Assembly (NCBI GenBank): GCA_940747215.1
Contig: CALNWS010000014.1
Location: 1-64,000 of the forward strand
Reading direction: 5' to 3'
Origin: an uncultured Paraburkholderia sp.
GTDB taxonomy: Bacteria > Pseudomonadota > Gammaproteobacteria > Burkholderiales > Burkholderiaceae
DNA length: 64,000 nucleotides
Below are positions 28,815 to 39,611 of this stretch, in pieces. Both the position numbers and the translations under genes were made by a program. How positions within the stretch are numbered: position 1 is the stretch's first letter; each line of letters begins with the position of its first letter. Below the pieces are notes generated by a model. That model did not search any database. It saw only the letters and a list, made by a program, of their open reading frames with translations, and was not told the DNA's origin.

Positions 28815-30173
28815 ATGAACATCGTGATTTTGGCGGCAGGCACCGGCAAGCGCATGCGGTCCGCGCTTTCCAAGGTGCTCCACCCCCTAGCCGGCCGGCC
28901 GCTCCTCGCTCATGTCATCGACACTGCTCACACGCTCGAGCCCACGCATCTCGTCGTGGTGATCGGCCATAGCGCCGAAGCCGTGCGTCAAGCCGTTGCA
29001 GCGCCCGACGTCCAGTTCGCCGTGCAGGAACAGCAACTCGGCACCGGGCACGCTGTGCAACAGGCGTTGCCGTTGCTCGATCCGTCCGAACCCACGCTCG
29101 TGCTGTATGGCGACGTGCCGCTCACGCGTGCAAGCACGCTGCAGGCACTCACCGACCGCGCGGGGAAGGGCGGCTACGGCGTGCTCACCGTCACGCTCGA
29201 CGACCCGAGCGGCTATGGCCGCGTCGTGCGCAACGAGCAAGGCAAGGTTTCGTGCATCGTCGAACAGAAAGACGCCACGCCCGAACAGCTGAAGATCGCC
29301 GAGATCAACACCGGCATCATCGTCGCACCTACCGGGCGACTCGGCGGGTGGCTGTCGGCCTTGAAGAACGACAACGCGCAAGGCGAGTTCTATCTCACCG
29401 ACGCCGTTGAAATGGCGATCGAAGCCGGACTCGAAGTCGTCACCACGCAGCCGGAAGAAGAGTGGGAAACGCTCGGCGTGAACAGCAAGCAGCAGCTTGC
29501 CGAACTCGAGCGCATTCATCAGGGCAACGTGGCCAACGCACTGCTGGTGGCAGGCGTCACGCTCGCCGATCCGGCGCGGCTCGATGTGCGCGGCACGCTG
29601 GAATGTGGCCGCGACGTGTCGATCGACGTGAACTGCGTGTTCGAAGGCAAGGTCACGCTGGCCGATAACGTCACTGTCGGACCGAACTGTGTGATCCGCA
29701 ATGCGTCGATCGGCGCGGGAACGCGTGTCGACGCGTTCACGCATATCGAAGGCGCCGAAGTGGGCGCGAACGTCGTGCTCGGTCCGTACGCGCGGCTGCG
29801 GCCGGGTGCTTCGTTGCAGGACGAATCGCACGTCGGCAACTTCGTCGAGGTGAAGAATGCCGTGCTCGGTCACAGTTCGAAAGCCAATCACCTCACGTAT
29901 ATCGGCGACTCGGACATCGGCGCGCGCGTGAATATCGGCGCGGGCACGATCATCTGCAATTACGACGGCGCGAACAAGTCGCGCACGATTATCGAAGACG
30001 ACGTGTTCGTCGGTTCGGACACGCAACTCGTCGCGCCGGTGCGCGTGGGACGCGGCGTGACGATCGCGGCGGGCACCACGGTCTGGAAAGACGTCGAACC
30101 GGACATGCTCGTTCTGAACGATAAAACGCAAACAAGCAAACCGGGCTACGTACGCCCGACCAAGAAGAGCTGA
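28815..30173 (+). CDS. glmU: Bifunctional GlmU: glucosamine-1-phosphate acetyltransferase / UDP-GlcNAc pyrophosphorylase
   Basis: 452 residues making UDP-GlcNAc, the precursor of peptidoglycan and LPS. The N-terminal uridyltransferase has [16 protein letters not shown] (signature G-x-G-x-R-M), [22 protein letters not shown] and INTGI. From about residue 250 a left-handed beta-helix of hexapeptide repeats forms the acetyltransferase ([53 protein letters not shown]). C-terminal YVRPTKKS. No lesion. glmS follows 60 bases later, so hexosamine supply is encoded as a block. Confidence 0.96.
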   Translation: MNIVILAAGTGKRMRSALSKVLHPLAGRPLLAHVIDTAHTLEPTHLVVVIGHSAEAVRQAVAAPDVQFAVQEQQLGTGHAVQQALPLLDPSEPTLVLYGDVPLTRASTLQALTDRAGKGGYGVLTVTLDDPSGYGRVVRNEQGKVSCIVEQKDATPEQLKIAEINTGIIVAPTGRLGGWLSALKNDNAQGEFYLTDAVEMAIEAGLEVVTTQPEEEWETLGVNSKQQLAELERIHQGNVANALLVAGVTLADPARLDVRGTLECGRDVSIDVNCVFEGKVTLADNVTVGPNCVIRNASIGAGTRVDAFTHIEGAEVGANVVLGPYARLRPGASLQDESHVGNFVEVKNAVLGHSSKANHLTYIGDSDIGARVNIGAGTIICNYDGANKSRTIIEDDVFVGSDTQLVAPVRVGRGVTIAAGTTVWKDVEPDMLVLNDKTQTSKPGYVRPTKKS

Positions 30174-30233
30174 TGGACAGACGCGCGTACGAGGCGCGCT
30201 CCTTGAAACCCAGCACTGAAAAAGGAATAAGCC

Positions 30234-32054
30234 ATGTGTGGCATTGTCGGAGCGGTTGCGCAACGTAACATCGTTCCCGTCCTGATCGAAGGACTTCGTC
30301 GCCTGGAATACCGCGGCTACGACTCGTGCGGCGTGGCCGTGCTCGGCGCAGAAGGCCCACGCCGCGCGCGCAGCGTGGCGCGCGTAGCCGATCTCGACGA
30401 TCAGGTTCGCGAGAATCATCTCGAAGGCGTAACAGGTATTGCGCATACGCGCTGGGCGACGCATGGCGCGCCCGTCACGGACAACGCGCATCCGATCTTC
30501 TCGAAAGACGCGTTGGCGTTGGTACACAACGGCATCATCGAGAACAACTACGAATCGCTGCGCGAAATGCTGCGTGGCAAGGGTTACGAGTTCGTCTCGC
30601 AAACCGACACGGAGGTTATCGCTCACCTCGTGCACAGTTTGTACAAAGGCGATCTGTTCGCGGCCGTGCGTGAAGCGGTGTCGCAACTGCACGGCGCGTA
30701 TGCGATCGCGGTGCTGCATAAAGACCAGCCGCATAAGGTAGTAAGCGCTCGCCAGGGTTCGCCGCTCGTGGTCGGTCTCGGCGACGGTGAGAACTTCCTT
30801 GCTTCGGACGCGCTGGCGCTCGCCGGCAGCACCGAGCGTTTCATCTTCCTCGAAGAAGGCGACGTGTGTGAACTGTCGCTGAACGGCGTGCGTATCGCCG
30901 ACCGCGACGGCGGCGAAGCGGAGCGCGAAGTGCGCCACGTGGCGGCCTACGGCAGCGCGGCCGAACTCGGCCCGTATCGTCACTTCATGCAGAAGGAAAT
31001 CTTCGAACAGCCGCGTGCGATTACGGACACGATTCCGCAAGCCGATTCGTTCGACGCATCGATCTTCGGCGAAAACGCCGCCAAGGTGTTCTCGGAGATC
31101 GACAGTCTGCTGATCCTCGCGTGCGGGACGAGCTACTACTCGGGCCTCACGGCGAAATACTGGCTGGAGTCGATCGCAAAGATTCCTACACAAGTGGAAA
31201 TTGCCAGCGAGTATCGCTATCGCGAGTCATTGCCGAATCCGAAGGCGCTGGTCGTGGTGATCTCGCAATCGGGTGAAACGGCGGACACGCTCGCGGCTCT
31301 CAAGCACGCGCAGTCGCTCGGTCACAAGCACACGCTGGCCGTGTGCAACGTCGGCACGAGCGCGATGGTGCGTCAGACGGAACTCGCGTTCCTCACACAC
31401 GCCGGCCGCGAAATCGGCGTGGCGTCTACCAAGGCGTTCACCACGCAGCTCGTCGGTCTCTTCGTGCTGGCAGTCACGCTCGGCAAGCTGCGAGGTCGTG
31501 TAACCGAAGGTCAGGAGGCGGATTACCTGCGCCAATTGCGCCATTTGCCGGCTGCGCTCAATAGCGCGCTGACGCTTGAGCCGCAAATCATCGCGTGGTC
31601 GGAAGAGTTTTCGTGCAAGGAACACGCGCTGTTCCTCGGCCGTGGCTTGCACTATCCGATCGCGCTCGAAGGCGCGCTGAAGCTGAAGGAAATTTCGTAC
31701 ATTCACGCGGAAGCGTATCCGGCCGGCGAATTGAAGCACGGGCCGCTCGCGCTCGTCACGGAAGCGATGCCGGTCGTCACAGTGGCGCCGAACGACGCAC
31801 TGCTCGAAAAGCTGAAATCGAATATTCAGGAAGTGCGCGCGCGTGGCGGTCAGCTGTATGTGTTCGCCGACTCCGACGCGAAGATCGTCAACGACGAAGG
31901 TCTGCACGTGATCCGCATGCCGGAACACTACGGTCTGCTGTCGCCGATCCTGCACGTCGTGCCGCTGCAATTGCTTGCATATCACACGGCCTGCGCACGT
32001 GGCACCGACGTGGACAAGCCGCGGAACCTAGCTAAGTCTGTGACTGTGGAGTAA
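30234..32054 (+). CDS. glmS: Glutamine--fructose-6-phosphate aminotransferase (isomerizing)
   Basis: 606 residues. The N-terminal Ntn glutaminase starts [12 protein letters not shown], whose Cys becomes residue 1, with [17 protein letters not shown] and HNGIIENY-type [12 protein letters not shown] linker leads to two SIS domains ([64 protein letters not shown]). The C-terminus [15 protein letters not shown] is the family signature. It converts fructose-6-P and glutamine to glucosamine-6-P, feeding GlmU. Ribosome site AAAGGAATAAGCC before ATG 30234. Intact; it marks the right border of the conserved block. Confidence 0.96.
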   Translation: MCGIVGAVAQRNIVPVLIEGLRRLEYRGYDSCGVAVLGAEGPRRARSVARVADLDDQVRENHLEGVTGIAHTRWATHGAPVTDNAHPIFSKDALALVHNGIIENNYESLREMLRGKGYEFVSQTDTEVIAHLVHSLYKGDLFAAVREAVSQLHGAYAIAVLHKDQPHKVVSARQGSPLVVGLGDGENFLASDALALAGSTERFIFLEEGDVCELSLNGVRIADRDGGEAEREVRHVAAYGSAAELGPYRHFMQKEIFEQPRAITDTIPQADSFDASIFGENAAKVFSEIDSLLILACGTSYYSGLTAKYWLESIAKIPTQVEIASEYRYRESLPNPKALVVVISQSGETADTLAALKHAQSLGHKHTLAVCNVGTSAMVRQTELAFLTHAGREIGVASTKAFTTQLVGLFVLAVTLGKLRGRVTEGQEADYLRQLRHLPAALNSALTLEPQIIAWSEEFSCKEHALFLGRGLHYPIALEGALKLKEISYIHAEAYPAGELKHGPLALVTEAMPVVTVAPNDALLEKLKSNIQEVRARGGQLYVFADSDAKIVNDEGLHVIRMPEHYGLLSPILHVVPLQLLAYHTACARGTDVDKPRNLAKSVTVE

Positions 32055-32453
32055 GCGCGGTTTAGGACTGTTGCTGAGTTGCTGTGCTGCTATGTTTTCT
32101 AGGGATAGCCATTCGACCGCCCGCTTCGGATAATCGGGTGGGTTATCTGCTCGAGAACAATTCTACACGCGTCTGGACGCGCTCCATCCATCACTTCCGG
32201 CCTGCCGTCACCGTTATCGCGTGACTGTCCGTTTCCTCAAGTCTTCTCTTCCTCCTTCAATCCGACCTCGGCGCGTCGCGTAATGGCTCCGGAACCCTTC
32301 GCTCGATAGACCCAAACCAGCAGTCGCCTTCACAGCGCCAATATCTCATCGCTCAAGCAGGAATGATCCCCCTATTAACTGGGGTGGGCCAACGGCACTC
32401 GTCTACGGCGTATTGTTTGACTGGCACCGGTGAAGAATAAAGCGGAGACATTC
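32055..32453. other. Gene-free 400-base border between core genes and the dead catabolic island
   Basis: No coding frame with recognisable similarity is seen on either strand. No clear U-tailed terminator for glmS was found. Near its right end lies one copy of the island's GC palindrome (32368-32388). Confidence 0.5.
32368..32388. promoter_or_regulatory. Island palindrome, copy 1 (upstream of the CoA ligase)
   Basis: CCCCCTATTAACTGGGGTGGG. It is the most divergent of five copies: the CCCC/GGGG arms and the trailing TGGG match copy 3, but the TC/GA arm pairs are lost and the centre is one base shorter. It lies 66 bases before the CoA-ligase start. Confidence 0.45.
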
Positions 32454-34016
32454 ATGAGCGGTACAAACTCGGGAACCCTGATTCATCGCTTCCTGCATTG
32501 GGAGCGCACACAACCCGATGCAGTCTATCTGACCGAACCCACGCCGGATGGCCACGTTGTCGACTACACGTGGAGTCAGGTTGGCGAAGAGGCGCGCAAG
32601 TTGGCGGCCTGGCTGCAGTCGTTGCAACTGCCGCCGCATAGCGCGATATCGATTGTCGGGAAGAACAGTGCGCACTGGATCATCGCGGATCTGGCGATCT
32701 GGTTTGCCGGGCATGTTTCTGTGCCGCTCTACCCGACTATCGGCGTCGATACGGCGAAGTATGTCTTCGAACATTGCGACGTGCGTGTGGTGTTCGTCGG
32801 CAAGCTCGACGGCAATCCAGGCTCTAACACGGACCCCAACGCGGGCGGCAGTTCGCAAGGCTTGGCCGCGCTTCAAAAGGTGCTGCCGCGCGATACACGG
32901 CTGGTCGGGTTGCCGATGTCGCCGGTCATTCTCGAGGCATCGCAATGGGAAGACATCGTCGCAAACGTCGCGCCGCTTGTGAGCGTGCATTTGCCGAGCT
33001 CTGACGATCTCGCCACGATCATCTCTACACGTCGGCAGCACGGGCCGTCCGAAGGGCGTCATGCACAGCTTCCGCTCGATCTTCGCGTACGCGACGCAGG
33101 CTGGCCGCTATTGCAAATTTTCACCCGCCGACCGGTTACTGTCCTATCTGCCGCTGGCGCACACGGCCGAGCGTTCGTTCGTCGAAGCGAATTCGTTGTG
33201 CCATGGCTTCCGCGTATTTTTCAGCGATGGCCTCGCCACGTTCGCGCAGGATCTTCTACGCGCGCGGCCAACGCTTTTCATCTCGATGCCGCAGCTGTGG
33301 ACGAAGTTCTATCAAGGCATCTGCGCGAAGCTGCCCGAAGATCAACAGGCCTTGCTGTACACAGACACGCCGAAGGCCAATGCATTGAAGCAGCGCATTC
33401 TGACAATGCTCGGCCTCGACGCAACGCGCATGGCGTTCACCGCTCCGCGCCGCTGCCGGCGCAAAATCGGCAGCCCGAGCTGACCGCACAAAGCGTGACC
33501 GACGACGGCTTTTTCAAAACCGGCGACCGCGGCGAACTGGACGAAATTGGCCGGCTGAAAATCACCGGCCGCGTGAAGGAGATCTTCAAGACCAGCAAGG
33601 GCAAATATGTCGCGCCCACGCTGATCGAAAACAAACTGAGCCATACGAAGATCGAAGGCGGCCTGTGTAACGGAACCGGCGTTCACGCGACCCTTTGCAT
33701 TGCTGATGGTGTCGGCAGCAGCGAAGAGCGAGCTTACGGACGACGCGACTCGCGAGGCTTTGCGCGTGGAACTGCACGCGCTGCGAGCGCCGTGAACGCT
33801 ACGCTCGAAAACCACGAGAAGCTCGACTTCATCGTGATCGTGGAAGAGAACTGGAACACCGAAAACGACTTCCTCACGCCGACACTGAAGATCAGGCGCG
33901 CCCGTATCGAAGATCACTACCTGACGGCTGCGCGAGCATGGGCAGAGCTTGGGCAGGCGGTTATCTTTAAAGCGAAACCACGAAAGTGCATCAGTAAAAC
34001 TGTGCACGTCACCTAG
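32454..34016 (+). pseudogene. Long-chain acyl-CoA synthetase (AMP-forming), frameshifts and internal deletion
   Basis: ATG 32454 begins MSGTNSGTLIHRFLHWERTQPDAVYL, then YTWSQVGEEARKLAAWL and SIVGKNSAHWIIADLAIW. Near 33030, at the P-loop-like adenylation motif (relatives TSGTTGRPKGVMHS), the frame changes; RSIFAYATQAGRYCKFSPADRLLSYLPLAHTAERS follows. After LGLDATRMAFT (33440) well over 100 residues are missing. TAQSVTDDGFFKTGDRGELDE and GRLKITGRVKEIFKTSKGKYVAP (the hinge and catalytic Lys region) resume in the first frame, with further shifts from about 33690. It would have activated the acid substrate of the island as a CoA thioester. Confidence 0.85.
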
Positions 34017-34115
34017 CTGTGATCTACGCTTCTTATGAGGTGCGCGTTTGCGGACGTTCGCGAGCGCTTGCGCCATCGTGCCGCACCGCAGTGCTTCGCT
34101 GCTTAGCCCACCGTC

Positions 34116-34132
34116 CCCCTCGTATCGAGGGG
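34116..34132. promoter_or_regulatory. Island palindrome, copy 2 (upstream of the DUF1254 gene)
   Basis: CCCCTCGTATCGAGGGG, a perfect 7-3-7 inverted repeat, 252 bases before the DUF1254 start and 100 bases after the CoA-ligase pseudogene. The best-preserved copy. Confidence 0.6.
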
Positions 34133-34384
34133 CGAAACTGTGAGCAATTAAGTGATTAACTTTTAAGACTTCGCGCGCGGCCATGCGGGTGCTCGACGCA
34201 CGGTCAGGAGCGTTATTCAGAACGACACGGCAACACAAAAAGTTTCTTCCTGATGTTTCGCGTCAACGAGCCGACGGAGTCTTTATTTAACAAGCATTGC
34301 AAACCTAGCTGCCTGCAAGGAATGGATTGACCGCGATACACGGCCCGCAGGAAATTTTTAATCTGACATTTGAAAAGCACGACC

Positions 34385-35233
34385 ATGAAACTCGCTCCGA
34401 CTTCACGCTCGCTTGTGCTGCCGCTCATCGTGGCCGCGCTGTCAGTTGGTGTGCTCTCGCCGGTATTCGAAGCCGGTGCAGCGGAAACTGTGCCGGCGCT
34501 TTCGCGCGCGCAACTGCTCGGCCCGATACGAACATGCGCATCACGGAGCCTTACGCACGGCTCGTCGCACGCAACGCCATATTGTGGGCGTGGCCAGTGG
34601 TCAACGTCTACAACCGTCGCCTCGCGTTCAAGGATGCACCGGAGCCGGGTCTTGCGGGCGGCGTGCTGCCGCTCGCGCCGCTCAACCGGCTGTCGATGCT
34701 GACCGATTATGTGAAGCCGGACCAGCGCTGGGTGATGTGTCCGAATCAGGATGTCGTGTATGGCGCCGGCGTGCTCGCGCTCGACGAAAGCCCGGCCGTG
34801 ATTCAGGTGCCGGACTTCGGCAAACGCTTCTGAGTCTACCAGCTCGCTGACACCCGTGCCGACGGTTTCGCGAAGCTCGGCGCGATGTACGGCAGCATAC
34901 GGCAGCAAGTCGGGGCCGGGGCAAGTCGGGCTCTACATAATAATCGGGCCGCACTGGAAGGGAAAAGTTCCGGCTGGCATCACAGCCGTGTTCCGCGCGT
35001 CGAAAAATACGGTCTTCGTGATCCCGCGCGTTTTCCAGGAAGATACGCCGGACGAGAAAGACGGCTCGCTCACGCTCTATCTGCAAGCGAGTTCGCCGGG
35101 TCCGGAGAAGGAGGCGAATTGGCTGCCCACGCCGGCCGGTGAATCGTTCTCGGTTTATCTGTGCGATTACTGGCCGGGTGACGACGCGGTACAAGGAAAG
35201 TGGACGCCGCCGGCTGTCGTGCGCGTACAGTGA
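34385..35233 (+). pseudogene. DUF1254/DUF1214 exported protein, several lesions
   Basis: ATG 34385 gives a Sec signal (MKLAPTSRSLVLPLIVAAL, cut near AGAAE). The frame shifts near 34525 to MRITEPYARLVARNAILWAWPVVNVYNRR, NQDVVYGAGVLALDESPAVIQVPDFGKRF, where TGA (34831-34833) replaces the Trp of the family's FW/FWVYQL. YQLADTRADGFAKLGAMYGS then meets two tandem duplications (34888-34930) and a shift. The C-terminal DUF1214 part is readable: PRVFQEDTPDEKDGSLTLYLQASSPG and WLPTPAGESFSVYLCDYWP. The family is periplasmic and of unknown function; it is often near steroid or lipid catabolic genes. Confidence 0.8.
34888..34930. repeat. Two overlapping short tandem duplications in the DUF1254 pseudogene
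   Basis: TACGGCAGCA is repeated directly at 34888-34897 and 34898-34907. GCAAGTCGGG is then repeated with a 16-base period (34905-34914 and 34921-34930). Both disturb the reading frame of a conserved stretch (LGAMYGSK). Confidence 0.85.
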
Positions 35234-35300
35234 AGTGGTCTGGCGTCGCCGCACGTAAAAGCGTGCGGCGCATGTGAAAAATGCGGTGCGGCGCGAGTGC

Positions 35301-37503
35301 TTACTCGATGAGTGCCTGCTCGCGCGCCCATATCATCGCGTCGTAACGGCTCGACACACTGAGCTTGGCGAAGATATTGAGCAGGTTCCAGTTCACCGTT
35401 TCGAGCGTGATGTTGAGCGCAAGTGCGATGCGCTTGTTCGACATGGCCTGCGCGACGAGGCGAAGAATCTCGACTTCACGTTGCGTCAGCATCGGCTGCA
35501 TCTTCGCACGGACCGGGCGACGGTTTGAGCCTGCCGGACCATCGGGTAAGACTCCTTCGGGATATCTATCGAGCAAATCGTTCGCGTAGTGTAACGTGGT
35601 GCCCTCCACCTTGCGTTCTCGCACAAGGCGTGCGCAGCTTTGCCGCCGGCGCACCTTCGTCGATAAACGTGCGCACGAGGCCGAGTCGCTGGCCAGCTTC
35701 GAGGGCGCGCACGAAGCAAGCATGTGCGTTGTCAGCGTTCCTTGTTTCCGCGAAGACGATTGCACAGAGCAGATCCGTCAGCACCGCAAGGCGGCCGCGG
35801 CCGAACGCACGCGCATGCTCGCGCACGATTTCCAGTGCGCGTAATGCTTCTTCCGGCTGACTTTCACACGCGACGCGCGCACGCGCGAGCGCGGCTATCG
35901 CGGGAATTTCCTTCTTATAGCCCGGATCGTCGACGTGCGTGCGCGCGAGTTCGTCGAGCTGGCTCATTGCTTTGAGCATATGCGCGCGATCGTGCTTGAG
36001 CAACAGCACCTTCACCTGTTCTGCAAGCATGTGTGCAACTGCACGCGGCTGCCGCACGCTGACAAGGTGTGCCGTTTGACGCTGCGGAAACATAAGCGCG
36101 GTGTCCGCGCCTTCCTGCAGCAGATCGAGCCGCGCGCAGCAAAGTGATGTGCGGATCATTACGTTCGGCCCCGACGATTGAAGCAGGCCTCGACGATTCG
36201 CTATCGTCTCGCGTGCGTCGTCGATGCGATCGAGCTCGTAGTAGGCGTCAGCGGCCACGCTCGCGCTGACGTTCGCGCTGATCGAATATCGCCCGACTGC
36301 GTGCAGCGAATGCGACAGCAAAGCCGCGCTCTCGCGCTCCACCTCGCGCACGCTGCCTTCGAAAATCGCTACTGAAGCATGCGTAGCCTGAGCGACCAGC
36401 GCCATGTCGTTGTCGCGCTCGGCCGGTACCACCGGATGTTGTTCGAAGAGCCGTTTTGCCTCGGCGTAACGGCCCGCGGCGGCGTACGCAAACATAACTC
36501 GGCAACGAGCAGGTAGCGCAAGAACGGATTCTCGATCGATGCATCCCGAAGCGGTTCGAGCACATCGATCATGTCTTGCTTGTCGTCGTACTGAAACGCG
36601 ATGGCGGCGTGAATCAGCGGCACGCTGTCCGCGATCTCGGATTCAAGACTCCACGTCGCGTGGCGCGGAGTGTTCGATAACCGCCGCCGCAAACTCCAGG
36701 TAGCCACCCGCGCTCGCATGGCGCACGGCCTCGGCGAGCAGTTCATGCCCGGCGAACCAGCGGCTCGTGCGACAATGCAACTCGCGCACCGCGTCGGGTT
36801 CGCGCTGGGCGAGACGCGTCGCGAGAAACTCCCCGAAAAGCGAGTGAAAGCGATACCACGACACTCGATCCTCCGAGTCCACGCGGTTGATCAGCAGGTT
36901 TTCGTCCTCCATGCGTTTGACCAGATCGGCGGCGTGTTCGTTGCCCGTCACGGCGCGCACGAGCGGCGCAGGATAGAGAGCTCCACTGCGAAGCTCAGCT
37001 TCTGCATGAAGCGGTGCGCGAGCGGCGCTTCGACGTGGTGGTAGTCGTCGATCAGCAGATATAGCTCTTTCGGCTGATTGACCGCAGCTTCAACGATCGC
37101 CGCGACCGACGCATCCATTGCCGCCGCGCTTGCGTTCTCGAGCGGCAAGTCCATTTCCACCGCAAGCCCCGTGCGCTGCATGGCCAAAAAGAGCGCGGTG
37201 CAGAAGTCGATGTAGCTCTTGTCGTCCGCCGTGAGCGAAAGCCACGCGACTTCCGCGCCCCGATTTCAGGCATGCCTCGCGCCACTGGGCGAGCAGTGTC
37301 GTCTTGCCATAGCCCGCGCTGCCCGTAACCAGCGCGAGGCGGCAATACTGCATGCGCGTGAGCTGGCCGAGCAGATCCGCGCGCGCAACGTATTTGGCAC
37401 CGATGCGCGGCAGCGAAAACCTGGTTGAGACTAGGTGCTTGGAGAAAGGCATATTCAGATCACCACCCAACCGAAGACGTTCCTGTGCGGATAAGGCTTC
37501 CAC
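35301..37503 (-). pseudogene. MalT-like LuxR-family (LAL) regulator, at least five frameshifts
   Basis: Read from GTG 37503 or ATG 37452 (MPFSKHLVSTRFSLPRIGAKYV). The N-terminal ATPase has Walker A LVTGSAGYGKTTLLAQW (about 37335) and a Walker B-like LYLLIDDYHHVEAPL. A TPR-like regulatory middle follows (WYRFHSLFGEFLATRL, DAYYELDRIDDARETIANRRG). The C-terminal LuxR HTH is LTQREVEILRLVAQAMSNKRIALALNITLETV...NIFAKL, ending at 35301. Frame changes near 37240, 36960, 36700, 36480 and 35750. About 730 residues if intact. LAL regulators need ATP and an inducer and activate catabolic operons; this one is the obvious activator of the island, now lost. Confidence 0.88.
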
Positions 37504-37529
37504 CTTCGCAGACTGCGCCCGCCAAAGCC

Positions 37530-37546
37530 CCCCTCACAACGAGGGG
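37530..37546. promoter_or_regulatory. Island palindrome, copy 3 (between luxR and the enoyl-CoA hydratase)
   Basis: CCCCTCACAACGAGGGG: 6-bp arms around a 5-base centre, preceded by CC and followed by TGG. It sits in the divergent gap between the LuxR-type gene and the hydratase, 27 bases from the former. Confidence 0.6.
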
Positions 37547-37622
37547 TGGTAAATGGTCTGCCAGAAACTAACTTAGCGCAATCGCATCGTCAAGAACGAG
37601 TGCGCAAAGTCCCGGAGGAGAG

Positions 37623-38313
37623 GTGAGCTATTCGCAGGCAGTGGTAGGTTCGGTGGGCTGGTTGACGATGAACCGGCCGGCCGCCATGACCGGCAATGGC
37701 CGAGCGTTCTGCGCGGGCACCGACCTGATCGAAGCGGCTGAGCCACCGCAGCCGGACAAGCGCGAGTTTCTCGAACTGATTGTCGATTTCTTCGATACGC
37801 TGCGCGCTTTTCCCAAGCCCGTCATCGCCGCCGTCAACGGCCTTGCGTTGGCAGGCGGCCTCGAAATCGTGCTGGCATGCGACATCGTGCTGGCGGCCGA
37901 ATCCGTGCGTCTTGGCGACGCGCATTCGAACTTTGGTGTGTTTCCGGGCGCGGGCGGCGCGGCGGTTCTCCCGCGCAAGGTGCCGGCCAACGTCGCACGC
38001 TATCTGCTCTTCACGGGCGACTACATGAACGCGGCCGAACTCAAGGGTTACGGGTTACGGCCTCGTCAACGAGGTGCTTGCCGATGCCGAACTTAAAGCG
38101 CGCACACAGGTGCTCGCCGACAAGTTGGCCCGGAAGAGTCCGCTTGTGCTTGCGCGCATGAAGCGCGTAGCTAACGAGGCACCTGATAAGTCAACCGCGG
38201 ACGCGCTGCGCCACGAACTACTGGAACTGCGCAATCACCAGCGTTCGTACGACGTGAAGGAAGGGCTGCTCGCGTTCGCGGAAAAGCGCGAGCCACAATT
38301 CAAAGGCTGCTGA
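37623..38313 (+). pseudogene. Enoyl-CoA hydratase/isomerase, in-frame deletion and 7-bp duplication
   Basis: GTG 37623 reads MSYSQAVVGSVGWLTMNRPAAM and then jumps to TGNGRAFCAGTDLIEAAE: about 30-35 residues between the crotonase start and the oxyanion-hole motif are deleted in frame. FPKPVIAAVNGLALAGGLEIVLACDIVLAAESVRLGDAHSNFGVFPGAGGAAVLPRKV is intact, including the second oxyanion Gly. GGGTTAC is then duplicated (38045-38058), shifting the frame; ADAELKARTQVLADKLARKSPLVLARMK closes the gene to 38313. It would have hydrated enoyl-CoA intermediates. Confidence 0.85.
38045..38058. repeat. 7-bp tandem duplication in the enoyl-CoA hydratase
   Basis: GGGTTAC twice (38045-38051, 38052-38058). With one copy removed the codons read LKGYGLVNEVLADAELK in one frame, as in the family. 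Confidence 0.9.
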
Positions 38314-38343
38314 GATCAACTCGAAGTCAACAATACCTCTCAC

Positions 38344-39583
38344 ATGGAAAACATCTATTCGTTGGTGTCGGGATGACACCCTTCGGCAGACATCTCGACA
38401 AGTCGGTCAAGCAACTCACGGCCTGGGCCGTGGAAGACGCGCTCAAAGACTCCGGTTGCGATCGCGGCTGGATCCAAGCGGCGTATTTTGGCAACATCAC
38501 TCAGGGACACATGCAAGGCCAGCACATGATCCGCGGCTAGGTTGCGCTGATCCCGCTCGGTTTAGGTGGCATTCCGATTCACAACGTCGAGGCCGCGTGC
38601 GAGTTCGCTAGCAGCGCCTTTCACCTGGTCGTGACGCAACTGCGTGCGGGCATGGCCGACGTCGTGCTCGCCGTGGGCGCGGAGAAGATGTACTCGCACG
38701 ACAAGAGCCGCATGTTCTCTGTGTTCGATTCGGCCTAGGACGTGGAAACGGCCGAAGCCACGCGGCGCAGATAGTCGAACTCGGCCGTGGCGTGAAGGTG
38801 CCTGACGGCTCGCAGTCCGACAAGCCGTACAGCATTTTCATGGATGTCTATGCCGGCATCGGCCGACAACTAATGGAACGTTACGGCATCACGCAGTGCC
38901 AGTTCGCAGCGGTGTCGTCAAAGAATCACAATCACTCAGAGCATAACGAACGCTAGCAATATCGCAAGCCGATGTCGATCGAGGAGATCCTCGGTTCGCC
39001 GCCGATCACATATCCGTTCACGTTGCCGATGTGCTCGCCTATATCGGACGGCGCAGCCGCTGCAATCCTCTGCACGGAGTCCGATCTCAAGCGCTACGGC
39101 TTCGACCGCAACCGCGCGGTTCACGTACTCGCAACAGTTGTGCGTTCGGCCTCGCAGCGCGCAGGCGACGACCTCGAGAATCACATCACGGTGCACGCCG
39201 CGAAGCTCGCGTACGACGAAGCGGGTATCGGTCCGGAGGACATCAACGTGGCCGAGTTGCACGACGCGTCCACGATCGGCGAAATCGCGTTGTGCGAGAG
39301 CCTTCGTCTGTGCAAGCCGGGTGAGAGTGGTGTTATGGCCGAGCGGGGCGAGAGCACGATCGGTGGCCGGCTGCCGATCAATCCCTCCGGCGGTCTCGAA
39401 TCGAAGGGGCATCCTATCGGCGCAACGGGTATCGGACAGATTTTCGAACTCGTCGAGCAACTGCGCGACGAGTGCGGCGCACGCCAGGTGGAAGGCGCGT
39501 GCTTCGCAATTCAAGGCAACGGCGGCGGACTGTGGGGCGTCGAGGAAAGCATCGACCACATCGGGATCTTTGGTCGCGCCTGA
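38344..39583 (+). pseudogene. SCP2-type thiolase / lipid-transfer acetyltransferase (first copy), stops and frameshifts
   Basis: ATG 38344 (MENIYSLVSG) runs out after ten codons; the main frame resumes at MTPFGRHLDKSVKQLTAWAVEDALKDSG. It holds the nucleophile region NVEAACEFASSAFHLV (conserved Cys), with in-frame TAG at 38538 (relatives RGQVAL, CAG to TAG) and at 38736 (FD.AWDV, Trp expected). After a frameshift near 38760-38930 and another TAG (38954), MSIEEILGSPPITYPFTLPMCSPISDGAAAAILC, EDINVAELHDASTIGEIAL and GHPIGATGIGQIFELVEQLRDE read cleanly to 39583. This thiolase type often works with a DUF35 OB-fold partner, which is absent here. Confidence 0.88.
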
Positions 39584-39611
39584 CCCAGCAATGAATCCAA
39601 GAATACACACC

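Noticed and set aside
28887..31193. 768-codon open frame on the minus strand across glmU and glmS
   Set aside because: Antisense shadow of two intact essential genes, with composition dominated by Arg, Val and His.
32055..32360. A terminator or small RNA downstream of glmS
   Set aside because: Only weak, short stems without a T run could be found; not enough to call.
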